NCBI RefSeq assembly: GCF_900104485.1
Contig: NZ_FMXQ01000009.1
Span: forward strand, 62,001 to 126,000
From: Bauldia litoralis
GTDB taxonomy: Bacteria > Pseudomonadota > Alphaproteobacteria > Rhizobiales > Kaistiaceae
DNA: 64,000 nt
Direction of reading: 5' to 3'
A program made the position numbers and the translations under genes. Below the pieces are notes generated by a model that worked only from the letters and a program-made list of their open reading frames with translations, was not told where the DNA came from and made no database searches. This document shows positions 1-8,916 of this stretch, in pieces. Position 1 is the stretch's first letter, and each line of letters opens with the position of its first letter.

Positions 1-2
1 AT

Positions 3-1040
3 GTCGACCGGGCGCGGCAGAACCATCGCCGCGCCGTTGCGAGTCTGGCGCCGGGGCAGGTGCTGCGACCGCATTTCAAGGCGCACAAGTGTACTGCTCT
101 CGCACACCTGCAACTGGCCCATGGCGCGACGACCGTCTGCTGCCAGACGACCTGGGAGGCGGTCGTCCTGGCGCGCCAGGGCGTCTCCGACATCATGGTG
201 ACCAACCAGGTCGTCGACCCGGCGGCGCTGGCGGAACTCGCCGAGGCGGCCGGGGCTGCCTCGGTCTCCGCGCTGGTCGATGCGCCCGTTCATCTCGCCT
301 TGCTCGAGGCGACCGCCCGCCGCGCCGGCGTCTCGTTCGGCGTGCTGGTCGAGATCGAGGTCGGCATGAACCGCTGCGGTGTGGGCGTGGAGTCCGACGC
401 CCTTGTGGAACTCGCCACGGCGATCGCCGCTTCGGATGTCCTGCGCTTCGACGGACTCCAGTCCTATGACGGGCAGGTCACCGGCGTCATCGACCCGGTC
501 GCCCGTCGCGAAGCCTCGATCGTGTCCAACACGCTGACCCGGCGGGCCGTCGAGCGCCTCCGCGCGGTCGGCATTGACGTGCCGATCGTCGCCGGCTGTG
601 CCACGGCGCACCTGCCCTTCGTCGGCGAACTCGACGCCTGGACCGACATCCAGGCTGGGTCGTATCTGCTGATGGACACGACCTATGGCGCCTTCCCCGA
701 CCTCGACTATCCCGGGGCGCTGTTCTGCCTCGCCACCGTGATCCACCGCTCGCCGGAGCGGATCGTCCTCGATGTCGGCCTCAAGCACACCGCTGTCGAT
801 CGCGGGCCGCCCACCTGGGTCGGCGACACGACGGCGGCACTGCAACTTTCGGACGAGCACACCGCCATCGCCGTGTCGCCGGACAGCCCGCTCTCCATAG
901 GCGACAGGACCTTCCTGCTGCCCAGCCACATCGACCCGACCATCAACCTCTATCCGACGCTGTGGTTCGTCGACGGCGACCGGGTCGAGCGGCACCCAGT
1001 CGATGGGCGCATGCCAGATCGTACGGCGCCGCAATTGTAG
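3..1040 (+). CDS. D-threonine aldolase / D-serine dehydratase-like PLP protein (5' end outside window)
   Basis: Probable PLP-dependent amino-acid lyase or aldolase with an alanine-racemase-type N-terminal barrel. The reading frame is open from base 3, so the true start lies upstream of the window. A frame starting at the ATG at base 60 would cut into the conserved RPHFKAHK segment, which holds the PLP-binding lysine in this family. Near the C-terminus PSHIDPTINLYP matches the His/Asp metal-binding motif of D-threonine aldolases and DSD1-type D-serine dehydratases. The exact substrate cannot be decided from sequence. It ends about 175 bases before the next gene, with no clear operon link. Confidence 0.8.
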   Translation, partial: VDRARQNHRRAVASLAPGQVLRPHFKAHKCTALAHLQLAHGATTVCCQTTWEAVVLARQGVSDIMVTNQVVDPAALAELAEAAGAASVSALVDAPVHLALLEATARRAGVSFGVLVEIEVGMNRCGVGVESDALVELATAIAASDVLRFDGLQSYDGQVTGVIDPVARREASIVSNTLTRRAVERLRAVGIDVPIVAGCATAHLPFVGELDAWTDIQAGSYLLMDTTYGAFPDLDYPGALFCLATVIHRSPERIVLDVGLKHTAVDRGPPTWVGDTTAALQLSDEHTAIAVSPDSPLSIGDRTFLLPSHIDPTINLYPTLWFVDGDRVERHPVDGRMPDRTAPQL

Positions 1041-1215
1041 TTATTCTCCGCCGTTGCTTGCGATCGGAGCGGGGGCGCGCAGCCGCGATCCGGCCACCGC
1101 GCCACCGGCAGTATTTCACCATGCTTTGAGTGGACCGTGATCCCCCGGTCGTTCAGGGTCGGGGCATGTCCGCGTCACGGTGGCCGGGCAGTCCAATTTG
1201 TCGGTCCCGCCGCTC

Positions 1216-2037
1216 ATGTCCAGACTTACCCGCCGCACCCTGCTTGTCGGCTGCGCTGTGCTTGCCGCGCCGCAGGTCCTGCCCGCCTTCGCCCGGTCGT
1301 CCGTCGCCGACGACCGCGATGCGTCGACGGCGGCTTATGACACCCTGCTCGCCCGTTACGTGGTGCCGGGCAAGGATGGCGTCACCCGCGTCCGCTATGC
1401 GGCCTGGCGGGCGAACGATGCCGACCTGCAGGACCTGAACGCGTTCATCGGCGCGCAGTCCAATCTCAGCCCCTCCACCTTCGATGCCGCCACTGCCTTC
1501 GCCTACTGGGCCAATCTCTACAATGCGCTGACGCTGCGGGTTGTGCTGCGGGCCTATCCGGTGTCGACGATCAAGTCGATCAAGAGCACCGGCACCGGCT
1601 TCGACCTCAAGGCCTTTTCCGGGCCCTGGCGCACCAAGCTCGTCGAGATCGAAGGCGTGCCGATGTCGCTCGACGACATCGAGCACGGCACCATGCGCCC
1701 GACCTTTGGCGATCCCCGCGTCCACTACGCGGTGAACTGCGCGTCGATCGGTTGCCCGAACCTTGTCGGCACCGCCTGGCGGGCGGCCACGCTCGATGCC
1801 GACCTCGACGCCGCCGCCCGGGCCTACGTCAATCACCCGCGCGGCGCCGCCGTGTCAGACGGTGGATCGCTCGAGGTTTCGAGCCTCTACAAGTGGTACA
1901 AGGAGGACTTCGGCTCCAGCGACAAGGGTGTCATCCGCCATCTCCAGGACTTTGCCACCGAGCCGCTGGCCAGTGCGCTGTCGGGCGTGTCACGGATCGG
2001 CGGATATGACTACGACTGGTCGTTGAACGATGCCTGA
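1216..2037 (+). CDS. DUF547 protein with Tat-type signal peptide
   Basis: Exported protein of unknown function, 273 residues. The N-terminus MSRLTRRTLLVGCAVLAAP has twin arginines followed by a hydrophobic stretch ending near AFA, so it probably leaves the cytoplasm by the Tat route. DUF547 hallmarks are visible: YWANLYNALTLR around residue 95 and YAVNCASIGCPNL around residue 170. The GTG at 1180 is an alternative start, but it would put 12 residues before the twin-arginine signal. It lies 42 bases before the YnjF-like gene on the same strand, and together they converge on the ynjBCD-type operon. DUF547 genes are known to sit near TVP38 and flavoprotein genes. The catalytic role is unknown. 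Confidence 0.8.
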   Translation: MSRLTRRTLLVGCAVLAAPQVLPAFARSSVADDRDASTAAYDTLLARYVVPGKDGVTRVRYAAWRANDADLQDLNAFIGAQSNLSPSTFDAATAFAYWANLYNALTLRVVLRAYPVSTIKSIKSTGTGFDLKAFSGPWRTKLVEIEGVPMSLDDIEHGTMRPTFGDPRVHYAVNCASIGCPNLVGTAWRAATLDADLDAAARAYVNHPRGAAVSDGGSLEVSSLYKWYKEDFGSSDKGVIRHLQDFATEPLASALSGVSRIGGYDYDWSLNDA

Positions 2038-2079
2038 GGCTTTCTCAAACGGCCCGGTTTCGCGGGTGGCCTTGCTCCG

Positions 2080-2679
2080 ATGATCGACAACACGCTTCGC
2101 CGTCTCTTCAAGGCGCCGGTCGACAGGGCCGGTGTCTGGCTGGCTGCCCGCGGCGTCACCGCCATGCAACTCACCGTCGTCGGATTCGCCTTCGGTATCG
2201 GTGGCTGCGTCGCCCTGACCCAGGAGGCCTATGGCCTGGCGCTTGCCTGTCTCGTGCTCAATCGGCTGGCGGATCTCGTCGATGGCGCCGTCGCCCGCGC
2301 GACGACGGTCACCGATTTCGGCGGCTTCGCCGACATCGTCGCCGATTTTCTCATCTACTCGGGCTATGTGCTGGCCTTCGCTATCGGCCGGCCGGAAAAC
2401 GCGATCCCCGCGGCAGTGCTGATCTACACGTTTCTCGGCACCGGCTCGACATTCCTCGCCGCGGCGATCATCGCCGCCAAGCGCGGCGTCACCCGCGAGC
2501 CGCCTTCTCGCAAGAGCTTCTTCTACAATACGGCGCTCGCCGAGGGCACCGAGTCGACCATCTTCCTGGCCCTGATCTGCATCTTCCCGGATTATTTCGC
2601 GGTCATGGCCTACGTCTTCGCAGCCATCGGCTGGGTGTCGGTGATCGGGCATTTCCTGTGGGCGCATCAGTTTGCCTGA
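2080..2679 (+). CDS. ynjF: CDP-alcohol phosphatidyltransferase, YnjF type
   Basis: Integral membrane enzyme that should transfer a phosphatidyl or similar phospho-group from a CDP-activated donor to an alcohol. The acceptor is unknown. Five or six hydrophobic segments are visible. The family motif is at about residues 67-91: DLVDGAVAR, then GGFADIVAD, giving the four catalytic aspartates. The spacer between AR and G is 7 residues rather than the usual 8. As I recall E. coli YnjF, it shares this spacing and the later KSFFYNTALAEGTEST-like block, so I read it as a subfamily trait. The stop overlaps the end of ynjD on the other strand by 13 bases. The ynj context supports the YnjF assignment. 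Confidence 0.85.
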   Translation: MIDNTLRRLFKAPVDRAGVWLAARGVTAMQLTVVGFAFGIGGCVALTQEAYGLALACLVLNRLADLVDGAVARATTVTDFGGFADIVADFLIYSGYVLAFAIGRPENAIPAAVLIYTFLGTGSTFLAAAIIAAKRGVTREPPSRKSFFYNTALAEGTESTIFLALICIFPDYFAVMAYVFAAIGWVSVIGHFLWAHQFA

Positions 2680-3371
2680 GCGGCCGCGCCGAGCCTGACC
2701 TTCGGTCTCGGCCGCCGGGCCTGCACGATGCCGCTGGTTGCCGACAGCGTCAGGACCCGCCCGCCCGCCGCATCCGCGTCCGACTCGTCGTGGGTGACGA
2801 GCAGGACGGGGAGGTCGCGCGCCGCGGCATGCTCGAAGACGAAGCGCCGGAAGTCGCCCCTCAGCGCGACGTCCAGCTTGCTGAACGGCTCGTCGAGAAG
2901 GAGGGCGCGCGGGTTTGCCAGAAGGGTGCGAAGCAGCGTCGCCCGTGCCCTCTGGCCGCCTGAAAGGGTCGCCGGGTCGCGGTCGAAGAATCCCGCCAGT
3001 CCCGCATCGGCAAGCGCGTCTTCGACCACGCCGCGTCGCCTGGCCTTTCCGCGAATCTGCGACGGAAGCCCGAAGGCCAGATTGCCGCCGACCGACAGGT
3101 GCGGGAACATCAGGTCGTCTTGGAAGAGAACGCCGATGCCGCGATTCTCCGGCCTGACGGCGGTGATGTCCTGTCCGCCGAAGCAGATGCGACCGACGGC
3201 GGCAAAGGCCGGGTCGAGGGTCCCGCTGATGAAGGCGAGCAGGGTCGACTTGCCGGACCCGCTTGGCCCCATGACGGTCACGGCCTCGCCGGCCGGAATC
3301 GCCAGATCGAGCGGCGGGATCAGTTCGCGGTCGCCGACCGAGATCCGGACACCTTTCAGGCCGAGTTCCAT
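2667..3371 (-). CDS. ynjD: ABC transporter ATP-binding protein, YnjD type
   Basis: ATPase of the YnjBCD importer, 234 residues, last gene of the six-gene minus-strand operon. The Walker A motif GPSGSGKSTLL is at about residues 39-49, the Q-loop at LFQDD, the signature LSGGQRARATLL at about 139-150, and Walker B LLLDEPFSKLD follows it, then the switch histidine in THDES. A longer frame runs further upstream, but the ATG at 3371 lies 13 bases after the permease stop and begins MELGLKGVRISVG, the normal start of such ATPases. It powers import by the fused permease encoded just upstream. The cargo is not known. Confidence 0.88.
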   Translation of the reverse strand: MELGLKGVRISVGDRELIPPLDLAIPAGEAVTVMGPSGSGKSTLLAFISGTLDPAFAAVGRICFGGQDITAVRPENRGIGVLFQDDLMFPHLSVGGNLAFGLPSQIRGKARRRGVVEDALADAGLAGFFDRDPATLSGGQRARATLLRTLLANPRALLLDEPFSKLDVALRGDFRRFVFEHAAARDLPVLLVTHDESDADAAGGRVLTLSATSGIVQARRPRPKVRLGAAAQAN

Positions 3372-3384
3372 CTGAGACTTTCGG

Positions 3385-5121
3385 TTAGAGCGCACGGCGG
3401 TTCCTGAAGAGATAGAGCGGCAGGAGCAGCGCGGCGACATAGACGAGCAACGGCATGAAGGACTGGGCGAAGGCATACACCCCGACCACCCGCCGGTCGG
3501 CGCCGCTCGCAAGCGCCACGGCTTCGGTTGTGAGCGTCGGGATACGCCCGCCGCCGGCAAAGAGGGTCGGCAGGTATTGCGCGACGCTGGCGCTGAAGCC
3601 GACTGCTGCGGCGGTCAGCAGCGGCCTCAGAAGCATCGGCAGCTTGACGGTCAGCAGGATCCGTCCCGGCGATGCGCCGAGGGCCGCGGCAGAGCGGGCG
3701 TAACGCGGGTCGAGCGCCCGCCACGGATCGGCGAGCGACAGGAAGAGATAGGGCACGACGAAGATCAGGTGGGTCCAGGCGACGGCGAAGAAGCTGCCGT
3801 CGATGCCAAGGCGGACCAGCAGCACCTGGACGCCGAACAGGAAGGCGATCTGCGGCACGAGCAGCGGTATGTACATCAGCCTCAGGCTGGCGCGCTTCAT
3901 CCGGTCGCTGTTGCTGCCCTCGTTCTCCAGCCAGCCGATGACCATCAGCAGGCCGACCAGCGTCGTCACCAGCCCGAGCGACAGCGTCATCCAGGCCGGG
4001 CGGCCGAGCATGGGCAGCTGGGCCGACCACGTCGCGAGGGTCCAGTCGACAGGCAGCGCGCCGGGATAGCGCCATGCCGTGGCGAAGGACCACAGTCCGG
4101 TCGCGAGCATCGACAGGGCGGCGAAGGCGAAGACCAGCGCAACGCCGGCGCCCGCGAGCCGGAGGCCCGGTTCACTGGCGACGCCACGGCCGCCGCGTGA
4201 AATCCAGAACCGCCCGACATGCGCCGCGATTCGCTCCGCCACCAACCACAGCCCGATCGCGAACAGCCCGATGGCGAGGAGCAGCACGGCAGCGGCGGCG
4301 CCGGGCAGGTAGGACGTGACGTCCGGGGCGAGCAGCCAGCGGAGCGCCAGGACGGCCAACGTCGGTGGATTGTCCGGGCCGAGGATCAGCGCCATGTCGA
4401 CGACGGAGAGCGAAAAGACCAACACCGCCAGGATGGGCAGCCGGATCTGCGGATAGATCTGCGGCAGGATGACCTTGATCCACGCAATGCCGCGCCCGTA
4501 GCCGAGCGACCGGGCAGCCTTCATGTGCGCGTCGACCGGAACCTGGTTGAGCGCCGCCAGGATCATCAGCAGCAGGAAAGGCACCTCCTTGATCATCAGC
4601 GCGACGATCAGGGCGAGCCCCAGCGGATCGCCGACAGTGGCGAGGTCCGGCGGCGTCGACCACCCGGTCAGCCACGGCGAAACGAGTCGCGCGATCCAGC
4701 CGCTGGGCGCGATGACGAAGGCGAAACCGATGGCGATAGCCGCATGCGGCGAGGCCAGGATCGGCGCCAGCATGGCCTCCGCCCGGCGGAAGCCGAGCCG
4801 GCCATGGACCACCGCGCAGAAGCCGATCGAGAGCGCCAGCGAGAGCACGGTCGCCGCGACGCCGGTAAACGCGGAGAGCCAGGCAGCCGTCCACAGCCCG
4901 GGATAGGCGAAGACCTCGCGCCACGGCGACGACGCGACCCCCGAGCCGGCGACGGCCGGCAGGTGCCCGAATGCCGGGAGCAGGGTCCACCACAGGCCGA
5001 CGGCGATCGGCAGGATGACAACCCCGCCGACCGCGATCAGTGGCCACCGTGCCGCCCGGCCGCCGCGTTGCGGCGACGATCGAGCGCCCGGTCGGGTCAG
5101 CGGGTGTAACGCCTGGTCCAT
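3385..5121 (-). CDS. ynjC: ABC transporter permease with two fused transmembrane halves, YnjC type
   Basis: Inner-membrane permease, 578 residues, with about twelve predicted membrane segments in two halves. It therefore supplies both membrane domains in one chain, as in YnjC and FbpB-type importers. Two EAA-type coupling loops are recognisable: AARSLGYGRGIAWIKV in the first half and SAAALGASPGRILLTVKLP in the second. These contact the YnjD ATPase. The start overlaps the end of the substrate-binding protein gene by 25 bases. The N-terminus is arginine-rich and cytoplasmic. The solute is unknown; similarity to iron and thiamine importers is only at the level of the fused fold. Confidence 0.88.
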   Translation of the reverse strand: MDQALHPLTRPGARSSPQRGGRAARWPLIAVGGVVILPIAVGLWWTLLPAFGHLPAVAGSGVASSPWREVFAYPGLWTAAWLSAFTGVAATVLSLALSIGFCAVVHGRLGFRRAEAMLAPILASPHAAIAIGFAFVIAPSGWIARLVSPWLTGWSTPPDLATVGDPLGLALIVALMIKEVPFLLLMILAALNQVPVDAHMKAARSLGYGRGIAWIKVILPQIYPQIRLPILAVLVFSLSVVDMALILGPDNPPTLAVLALRWLLAPDVTSYLPGAAAAVLLLAIGLFAIGLWLVAERIAAHVGRFWISRGGRGVASEPGLRLAGAGVALVFAFAALSMLATGLWSFATAWRYPGALPVDWTLATWSAQLPMLGRPAWMTLSLGLVTTLVGLLMVIGWLENEGSNSDRMKRASLRLMYIPLLVPQIAFLFGVQVLLVRLGIDGSFFAVAWTHLIFVVPYLFLSLADPWRALDPRYARSAAALGASPGRILLTVKLPMLLRPLLTAAAVGFSASVAQYLPTLFAGGGRIPTLTTEAVALASGADRRVVGVYAFAQSFMPLLVYVAALLLPLYLFRNRRAL

Positions 5122-6296
5122 TCGTCGACGATCCGGGTCATCCAGGTCGGATGGGGTTCGAGCAGGACGATGCCGAGCTCCTCGTTGCTCGGCAGGGCCG
5201 GAGCGGTTGGCAGGTCGAGAAAGGCCTGGCGCTGGTCGGCGTCGAGCTTGTCCATGTCGAGCACCGAGAAGCTGCCGAGAACCCGGATGTCCTGCGCCCG
5301 GGCCTGGGTCGCCGGCTCAAGCAGGAAGTTGGCGACCACCTTCGCGCCGTCCGGGTTGGCGGCGTTGTAGGGAATGGCGACGAAGCTGGTGTTGCCGATG
5401 GTGCCGCCGTCGAGCGTGTAGGCCCGGACCGTATCCGGGGCGAGCCCGGCGGCGATCCACCCGGCCGGCTCGGCCGGATCGAAAGAGATGGTCAGGTCGA
5501 TCTCGGCGTCGTCGAGCAGCTGTCGTGCCGCGGGTCCGCTGTCCGGAAACTGCTCGCCGCCGCGCCACAGCAGAGGCCTCAGTTCGTCATACCAGGCCCA
5601 CAGCGGCGCGGTGACGGTGTCGAAAGTCTCGTCGGTCGCAGGCTGCTGCAGGTCGGCAGGGTCGGGCGCCAGTTCGTAGAGCGCCTGCTTGAGGAAGGTC
5701 GCGCCGAGGAAATCCCGGACATTCGGATGGGCGAACCGGCCACGATGGTGCGCGGCCCAGTCGAGGAAGGCGGGAATCGACTTCGGCACCTCGCTCAGCC
5801 GCGCCGTATCGTAGGCGAAGACGATCTGCGCCATCCGCCACGGCGACTCCATGCCGTCGACCGGGACGGTGAAGTCCACGACATTCGACGGCTTGTCGGT
5901 CGTGTCGACATAGGCGTAGTTGGGCAGGCTCTCCGAAAACGGCCCGTGGAGCAGTCCCTGCTCCTTCATCGACAGGAAGTTGGCGCCGTTGATCCAGATG
6001 AGGTCGACGGATCCGCCGCTGTCCTTGCCGGCGGCCTTCTCGGCAAGCACCCGCGTCACGGCCTCGCCTGTGTCGGCCAGCTTGACGTGGCGCAGGGTGA
6101 CGCCGTAGCGCTCGGCCACCTCATCGCCGACCCAGGCGATGAAGGCGTTGGTCCGCTCGTCGCCGCCCCAGGCGTTCCAGTAGACGGTGCTGCCATCGGC
6201 GCGCGACAGCGTCTCTTCCCAGGTGTCGGCAAGAGCCGGCGGCGCGGCGGTGAGGGCAAAAAACAGAGTCGCTGTAAGCAGGCTGCGGGCGGTCAC
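5097..6296 (-). CDS. ynjB: ABC transporter substrate-binding protein, YnjB type
   Basis: Periplasmic solute-binding protein, 399 residues. The N-terminal signal peptide is MTARSLLTATLFFALTAAPPALA, with predicted cleavage before DTWEETL. The segment TVYWNAWGGDERTNAFIAWVGDEV after the signal is characteristic of YnjB proteins. The start codon is GTG and overlaps the stop of the upstream flavoprotein gene as GTGA, so translation is probably coupled. It delivers an unknown ligand to YnjC/YnjD. Many aromatic and acidic residues are present, but I cannot deduce a ligand from them. Confidence 0.88.
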   Translation of the reverse strand: MTARSLLTATLFFALTAAPPALADTWEETLSRADGSTVYWNAWGGDERTNAFIAWVGDEVAERYGVTLRHVKLADTGEAVTRVLAEKAAGKDSGGSVDLIWINGANFLSMKEQGLLHGPFSESLPNYAYVDTTDKPSNVVDFTVPVDGMESPWRMAQIVFAYDTARLSEVPKSIPAFLDWAAHHRGRFAHPNVRDFLGATFLKQALYELAPDPADLQQPATDETFDTVTAPLWAWYDELRPLLWRGGEQFPDSGPAARQLLDDAEIDLTISFDPAEPAGWIAAGLAPDTVRAYTLDGGTIGNTSFVAIPYNAANPDGAKVVANFLLEPATQARAQDIRVLGSFSVLDMDKLDADQRQAFLDLPTAPALPSNEELGIVLLEPHPTWMTRIVDEWTRRYTR

Positions 6297-7498
6297 GATT
6301 GGCTCCTGGAGAGTTCAGGACGGTCGGCAGGTACGGTTGCCGGCATCGGGTCCGGTCGGTGGTTGGCGAGGAAGCGGCGATCGATGGCGTCCTTGAGGCA
6401 CCAGGCAAGGCGCCCACGCCAGTGGAGGCCGGCCCGGAGCGCAAGCCCCGTGTCGTCGCCGAGATTCATGATGGTCAGGAAGTGTTTCTGCGGCTCGAAG
6501 CGCGTCAGCGGTGTGCCCTCGAGGGTTGCCAGCATGTTGTGGAGGATGACCGGCGCCTGGCGCACCGCATAGACTCCGACGCGGGGGAGTGGCTCGCCAT
6601 CGAACGCGATGCAGTCGCCGGCGGCGAAAACCGCCGTGTCGCCGGTCGAGCGAAGCCACGGATCGACATGCAACGAGCCGTCGCTGGCCAAAGGCAGGCC
6701 GAGGCCGGCGATGACCGGCGCGGGCGCCAGCCCGCTGGCATTGACGACGAAGTCGGCCGGCTCGATTCGACCGTCGGCGAGCGTGAGGACTCTATCGTCC
6801 ACCGAGACCACCCGGCTGCCGTCGGGAACCGCGATACCGCGCCGGCGCAAGGCGTGGATGACGCCGGCGGCAATCGGTTTCGCCAGGTCGGCAAGCGGCC
6901 GGTCGCCGCCGTGAACCGTGATCGAGAACGGCGCGTCGAGCCGTTGGCCAAGCCGTTCGAGGCTGGCGGCGATCTCGAAGCCGGTCAGGCCTCCGCCGAC
7001 GATCGCGATGCGTGTCTGGGCCTTCGGGTTCGTCTGGTGGCGCGTTTCCAGCGCGCCCCGCAGCCGGTCGAGATGGGCCACCGGCTTGACGTCGAAGACG
7101 TTGCGGTTGTCCCCGGGGAGGGGAACCGGGGCGCTGCCGAGATTGAGCGAGACGACGTCGAAGGGGACCGCGGTCCCGTCTTCGCTTACCAATCGGCGTG
7201 CAGCCCGGTCGATGGCTGCGAGGCAAGATCGGACGAGCGTTGCGCCGCTGCCGGCGATCAGCGCGGCGATGTCGATCCGCTCCGAACCCGGTCGATACTG
7301 CCCGGAAAGGACACCCGACGCCGCGCCGGAATACCAGAAGTCGTCCGGCGCGATAACCGTGAGGGCGTAACCGCGTGCCGCGAAGAGGCCAGCCTGTTTG
7401 AGAATGTGCAGGTGTGAGTGGCCGGCGCCGACCAGCACAATGGACCTGCCGACCGGAGACGCCGCTCCGCCCGGGTGCTGTGCGCTCCTGGCCATCAT
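6293..7498 (-). CDS. FAD-dependent NDH-2-like oxidoreductase, resembling the domain fused to some SelD proteins
   Basis: Flavoprotein of 401 residues. The N-terminal dinucleotide fold reads IVLVGAGHSHLHILKQ. A second fold, IAIVGGGLTGFEIAASLE, lies near residue 180, and the late FAD motif is TAVFAAGDC. The GHSHLH start is typical of the NADH-dehydrogenase-like domain that in some organisms is fused to selenide,water dikinase; here it stands alone. No C-terminal membrane-anchoring helix is obvious. The frame is open further upstream, but the ATG at 7498 overlaps the preceding stop as ATGA and begins just before the first fold. The electron donor and acceptor are unknown. Confidence 0.8.
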   Translation of the reverse strand: MMARSAQHPGGAASPVGRSIVLVGAGHSHLHILKQAGLFAARGYALTVIAPDDFWYSGAASGVLSGQYRPGSERIDIAALIAGSGATLVRSCLAAIDRAARRLVSEDGTAVPFDVVSLNLGSAPVPLPGDNRNVFDVKPVAHLDRLRGALETRHQTNPKAQTRIAIVGGGLTGFEIAASLERLGQRLDAPFSITVHGGDRPLADLAKPIAAGVIHALRRRGIAVPDGSRVVSVDDRVLTLADGRIEPADFVVNASGLAPAPVIAGLGLPLASDGSLHVDPWLRSTGDTAVFAAGDCIAFDGEPLPRVGVYAVRQAPVILHNMLATLEGTPLTRFEPQKHFLTIMNLGDDTGLALRAGLHWRGRLAWCLKDAIDRRFLANHRPDPMPATVPADRPELSRSQS

Positions 7499-8916
7499 CC
7501 GAACCGGCCGAGAAAACGGACGATGCGCCGTGGCCATGGGCTGAACAGCTTCTTCGCATAATATTCGCCGGCGACACGCTTGCTGATCTCGCCCATCGTC
7601 GGGTAGGGCGCGATCATGCCGGCAACCGCCTTGGCGCCGAGCTTCTGCCCCATCGCCAGCGCCCACAGGTGGATCAGTTCGCCGGCATGGTCGCCGACGA
7701 TGCTGGCGCCAAGGATGCGGCCGCGCTTGCCGAGCACGAGCTTGATCTGACCGTCGGTGCGATCCTCGGCGATGGCCCGGTCGATCTTGCCGAATGGCAC
7801 GGTCAGCGCCTCGACCGACGATCCGATTTGCTCGCGCGCCTCGGCCTCGAGAAGGCCGACGCGAGCAAGCTCGGGATCGGTGAAGGTCACCCATGGCAGC
7901 GCCCGGTAGTCGACCTTCGCCGGCAGCCGGAACAGCGCGTTGCGGATGACGATGCCGGCCTGGTAGCCGGCGACATGGGTGAATTGCGGCCCGCCCGAGA
8001 TGTCGCCAATCGCGAAGATCCGGCGGTTGGACGTCCGCAGCCGGTTGTCGACGGTGATCCCGGCCCGGGTGTGGTCGACGCCCGCCGCCTCGAGTCCGAG
8101 CCCATCGATCTGCGGCTTGCGGCCGGCAGCGACGAGGACGTGCGACACGGTGAGATCGCGCTCGCCGTCGGCATCGATCGTTGCCGTGATGGTCTCGCCC
8201 GACATCTGGAACCGCTTGACCCTGGCGCCTTCGAGGATGTCGATGCCTTCGGCGATCAGCCTGTCGCGGATGACGGCGGTGAGTTCCGGATCTTCCCTGG
8301 CCACGATCCGGTCGGCCTCGGCGACGGTGACCCGCGCGCCAAGCCGGCGATGGGCCTGCGCCATCTCGACGCCGATCGGCCCGCCGCCGACGACGAGCAG
8401 GTGTTCGGGCAATGTCCGGTTGGCGAAGATCGTCTCGTTGGTCAGGTAGGGCACCGTGTCGAGCCCGTCGATCGGCGGCGCCGCGGGGTTCGAACCGGTG
8501 GCAATGACGAAGCGCCGTGCCTTGACCGTGACGCCGTCGCCTTCGACGGTGTCGGGACCGGTGAAGGTCGCGTTCGACCGCACGACCGTCACGCCCAGCG
8601 ACTCGAACCGCTCCTCGGAATCGTGCGGCGCGATGGTCGCGATGACGCGGTCGACCCGATCGACGGCGGCAGCGAAGTCGATTCCGGCGAGGTCGGCCTT
8701 GACGCCGAAGCCGGGCGCCGAACGAACCGCTTCGGCCGATCGCGCCGAAGCGATCAGCGCCTTCGAGGGGACACAGCCATAGTTGAGACATTCGCCGCCC
8801 ATCTTGCGGCGTTCGAACAGCACGGTCCTTGCGCCCAGTTGCGCCGCTCCGGCAGCAACCGACAGGCCGGCGGAGCCGCCGCCGATGATGCAGATATCAA
8901 CGTCGAGATGGCGCAT
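7495..8916 (-). CDS. Mercuric-reductase-like pyridine nucleotide-disulfide oxidoreductase
   Basis: Class I flavin disulfide reductase, 473 residues. It has an N-terminal FAD fold (IIGGGSAGLSVAAGAAQLG), the redox-active pair in GGECLNYGCVPSKAL (CxxxxC), an NAD(P) fold (LLVVGGGPIGVEMAQAHRRLG), the FAD motif IFAIGDI and a dimerisation domain. It lacks the N-terminal HMA domain and C-terminal vicinal cysteines of true MerA, so mercury reduction is unlikely. Members of this group commonly pair with TVP38/TMEM64 membrane proteins, and here the ATG follows the TVP38 stop directly (TGAATG). The substrate is probably a small disulfide, lipoyl group or other thiol compound, but this is inference. Confidence 0.85.
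   Translation of the reverse strand: MRHLDVDICIIGGGSAGLSVAAGAAQLGARTVLFERRKMGGECLNYGCVPSKALIASARSAEAVRSAPGFGVKADLAGIDFAAAVDRVDRVIATIAPHDSEERFESLGVTVVRSNATFTGPDTVEGDGVTVKARRFVIATGSNPAAPPIDGLDTVPYLTNETIFANRTLPEHLLVVGGGPIGVEMAQAHRRLGARVTVAEADRIVAREDPELTAVIRDRLIAEGIDILEGARVKRFQMSGETITATIDADGERDLTVSHVLVAAGRKPQIDGLGLEAAGVDHTRAGITVDNRLRTSNRRIFAIGDISGGPQFTHVAGYQAGIVIRNALFRLPAKVDYRALPWVTFTDPELARVGLLEAEAREQIGSSVEALTVPFGKIDRAIAEDRTDGQIKLVLGKRGRILGASIVGDHAGELIHLWALAMGQKLGAKAVAGMIAPYPTMGEISKRVAGEYYAKKLFSPWPRRIVRFLGRFG

Noticed and set aside
2280-2352. Seven-residue spacer in the CDP-alcohol phosphatidyltransferase motif
   Set aside because: At first it looked like a broken active site, but all Asp residues are present and the spacing appears to be a trait of YnjF proteins.
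7499-8791. Upstream extension of the NDH-2-like frame
   Set aside because: The extension overlaps the mercuric-reductase-like gene in another frame and has no domain; the ATGA junction gives a better start.
7495-8916. True mercuric reductase of a mer operon
   Set aside because: No HMA domain, no C-terminal vicinal cysteines and no merR, merT or merP nearby.
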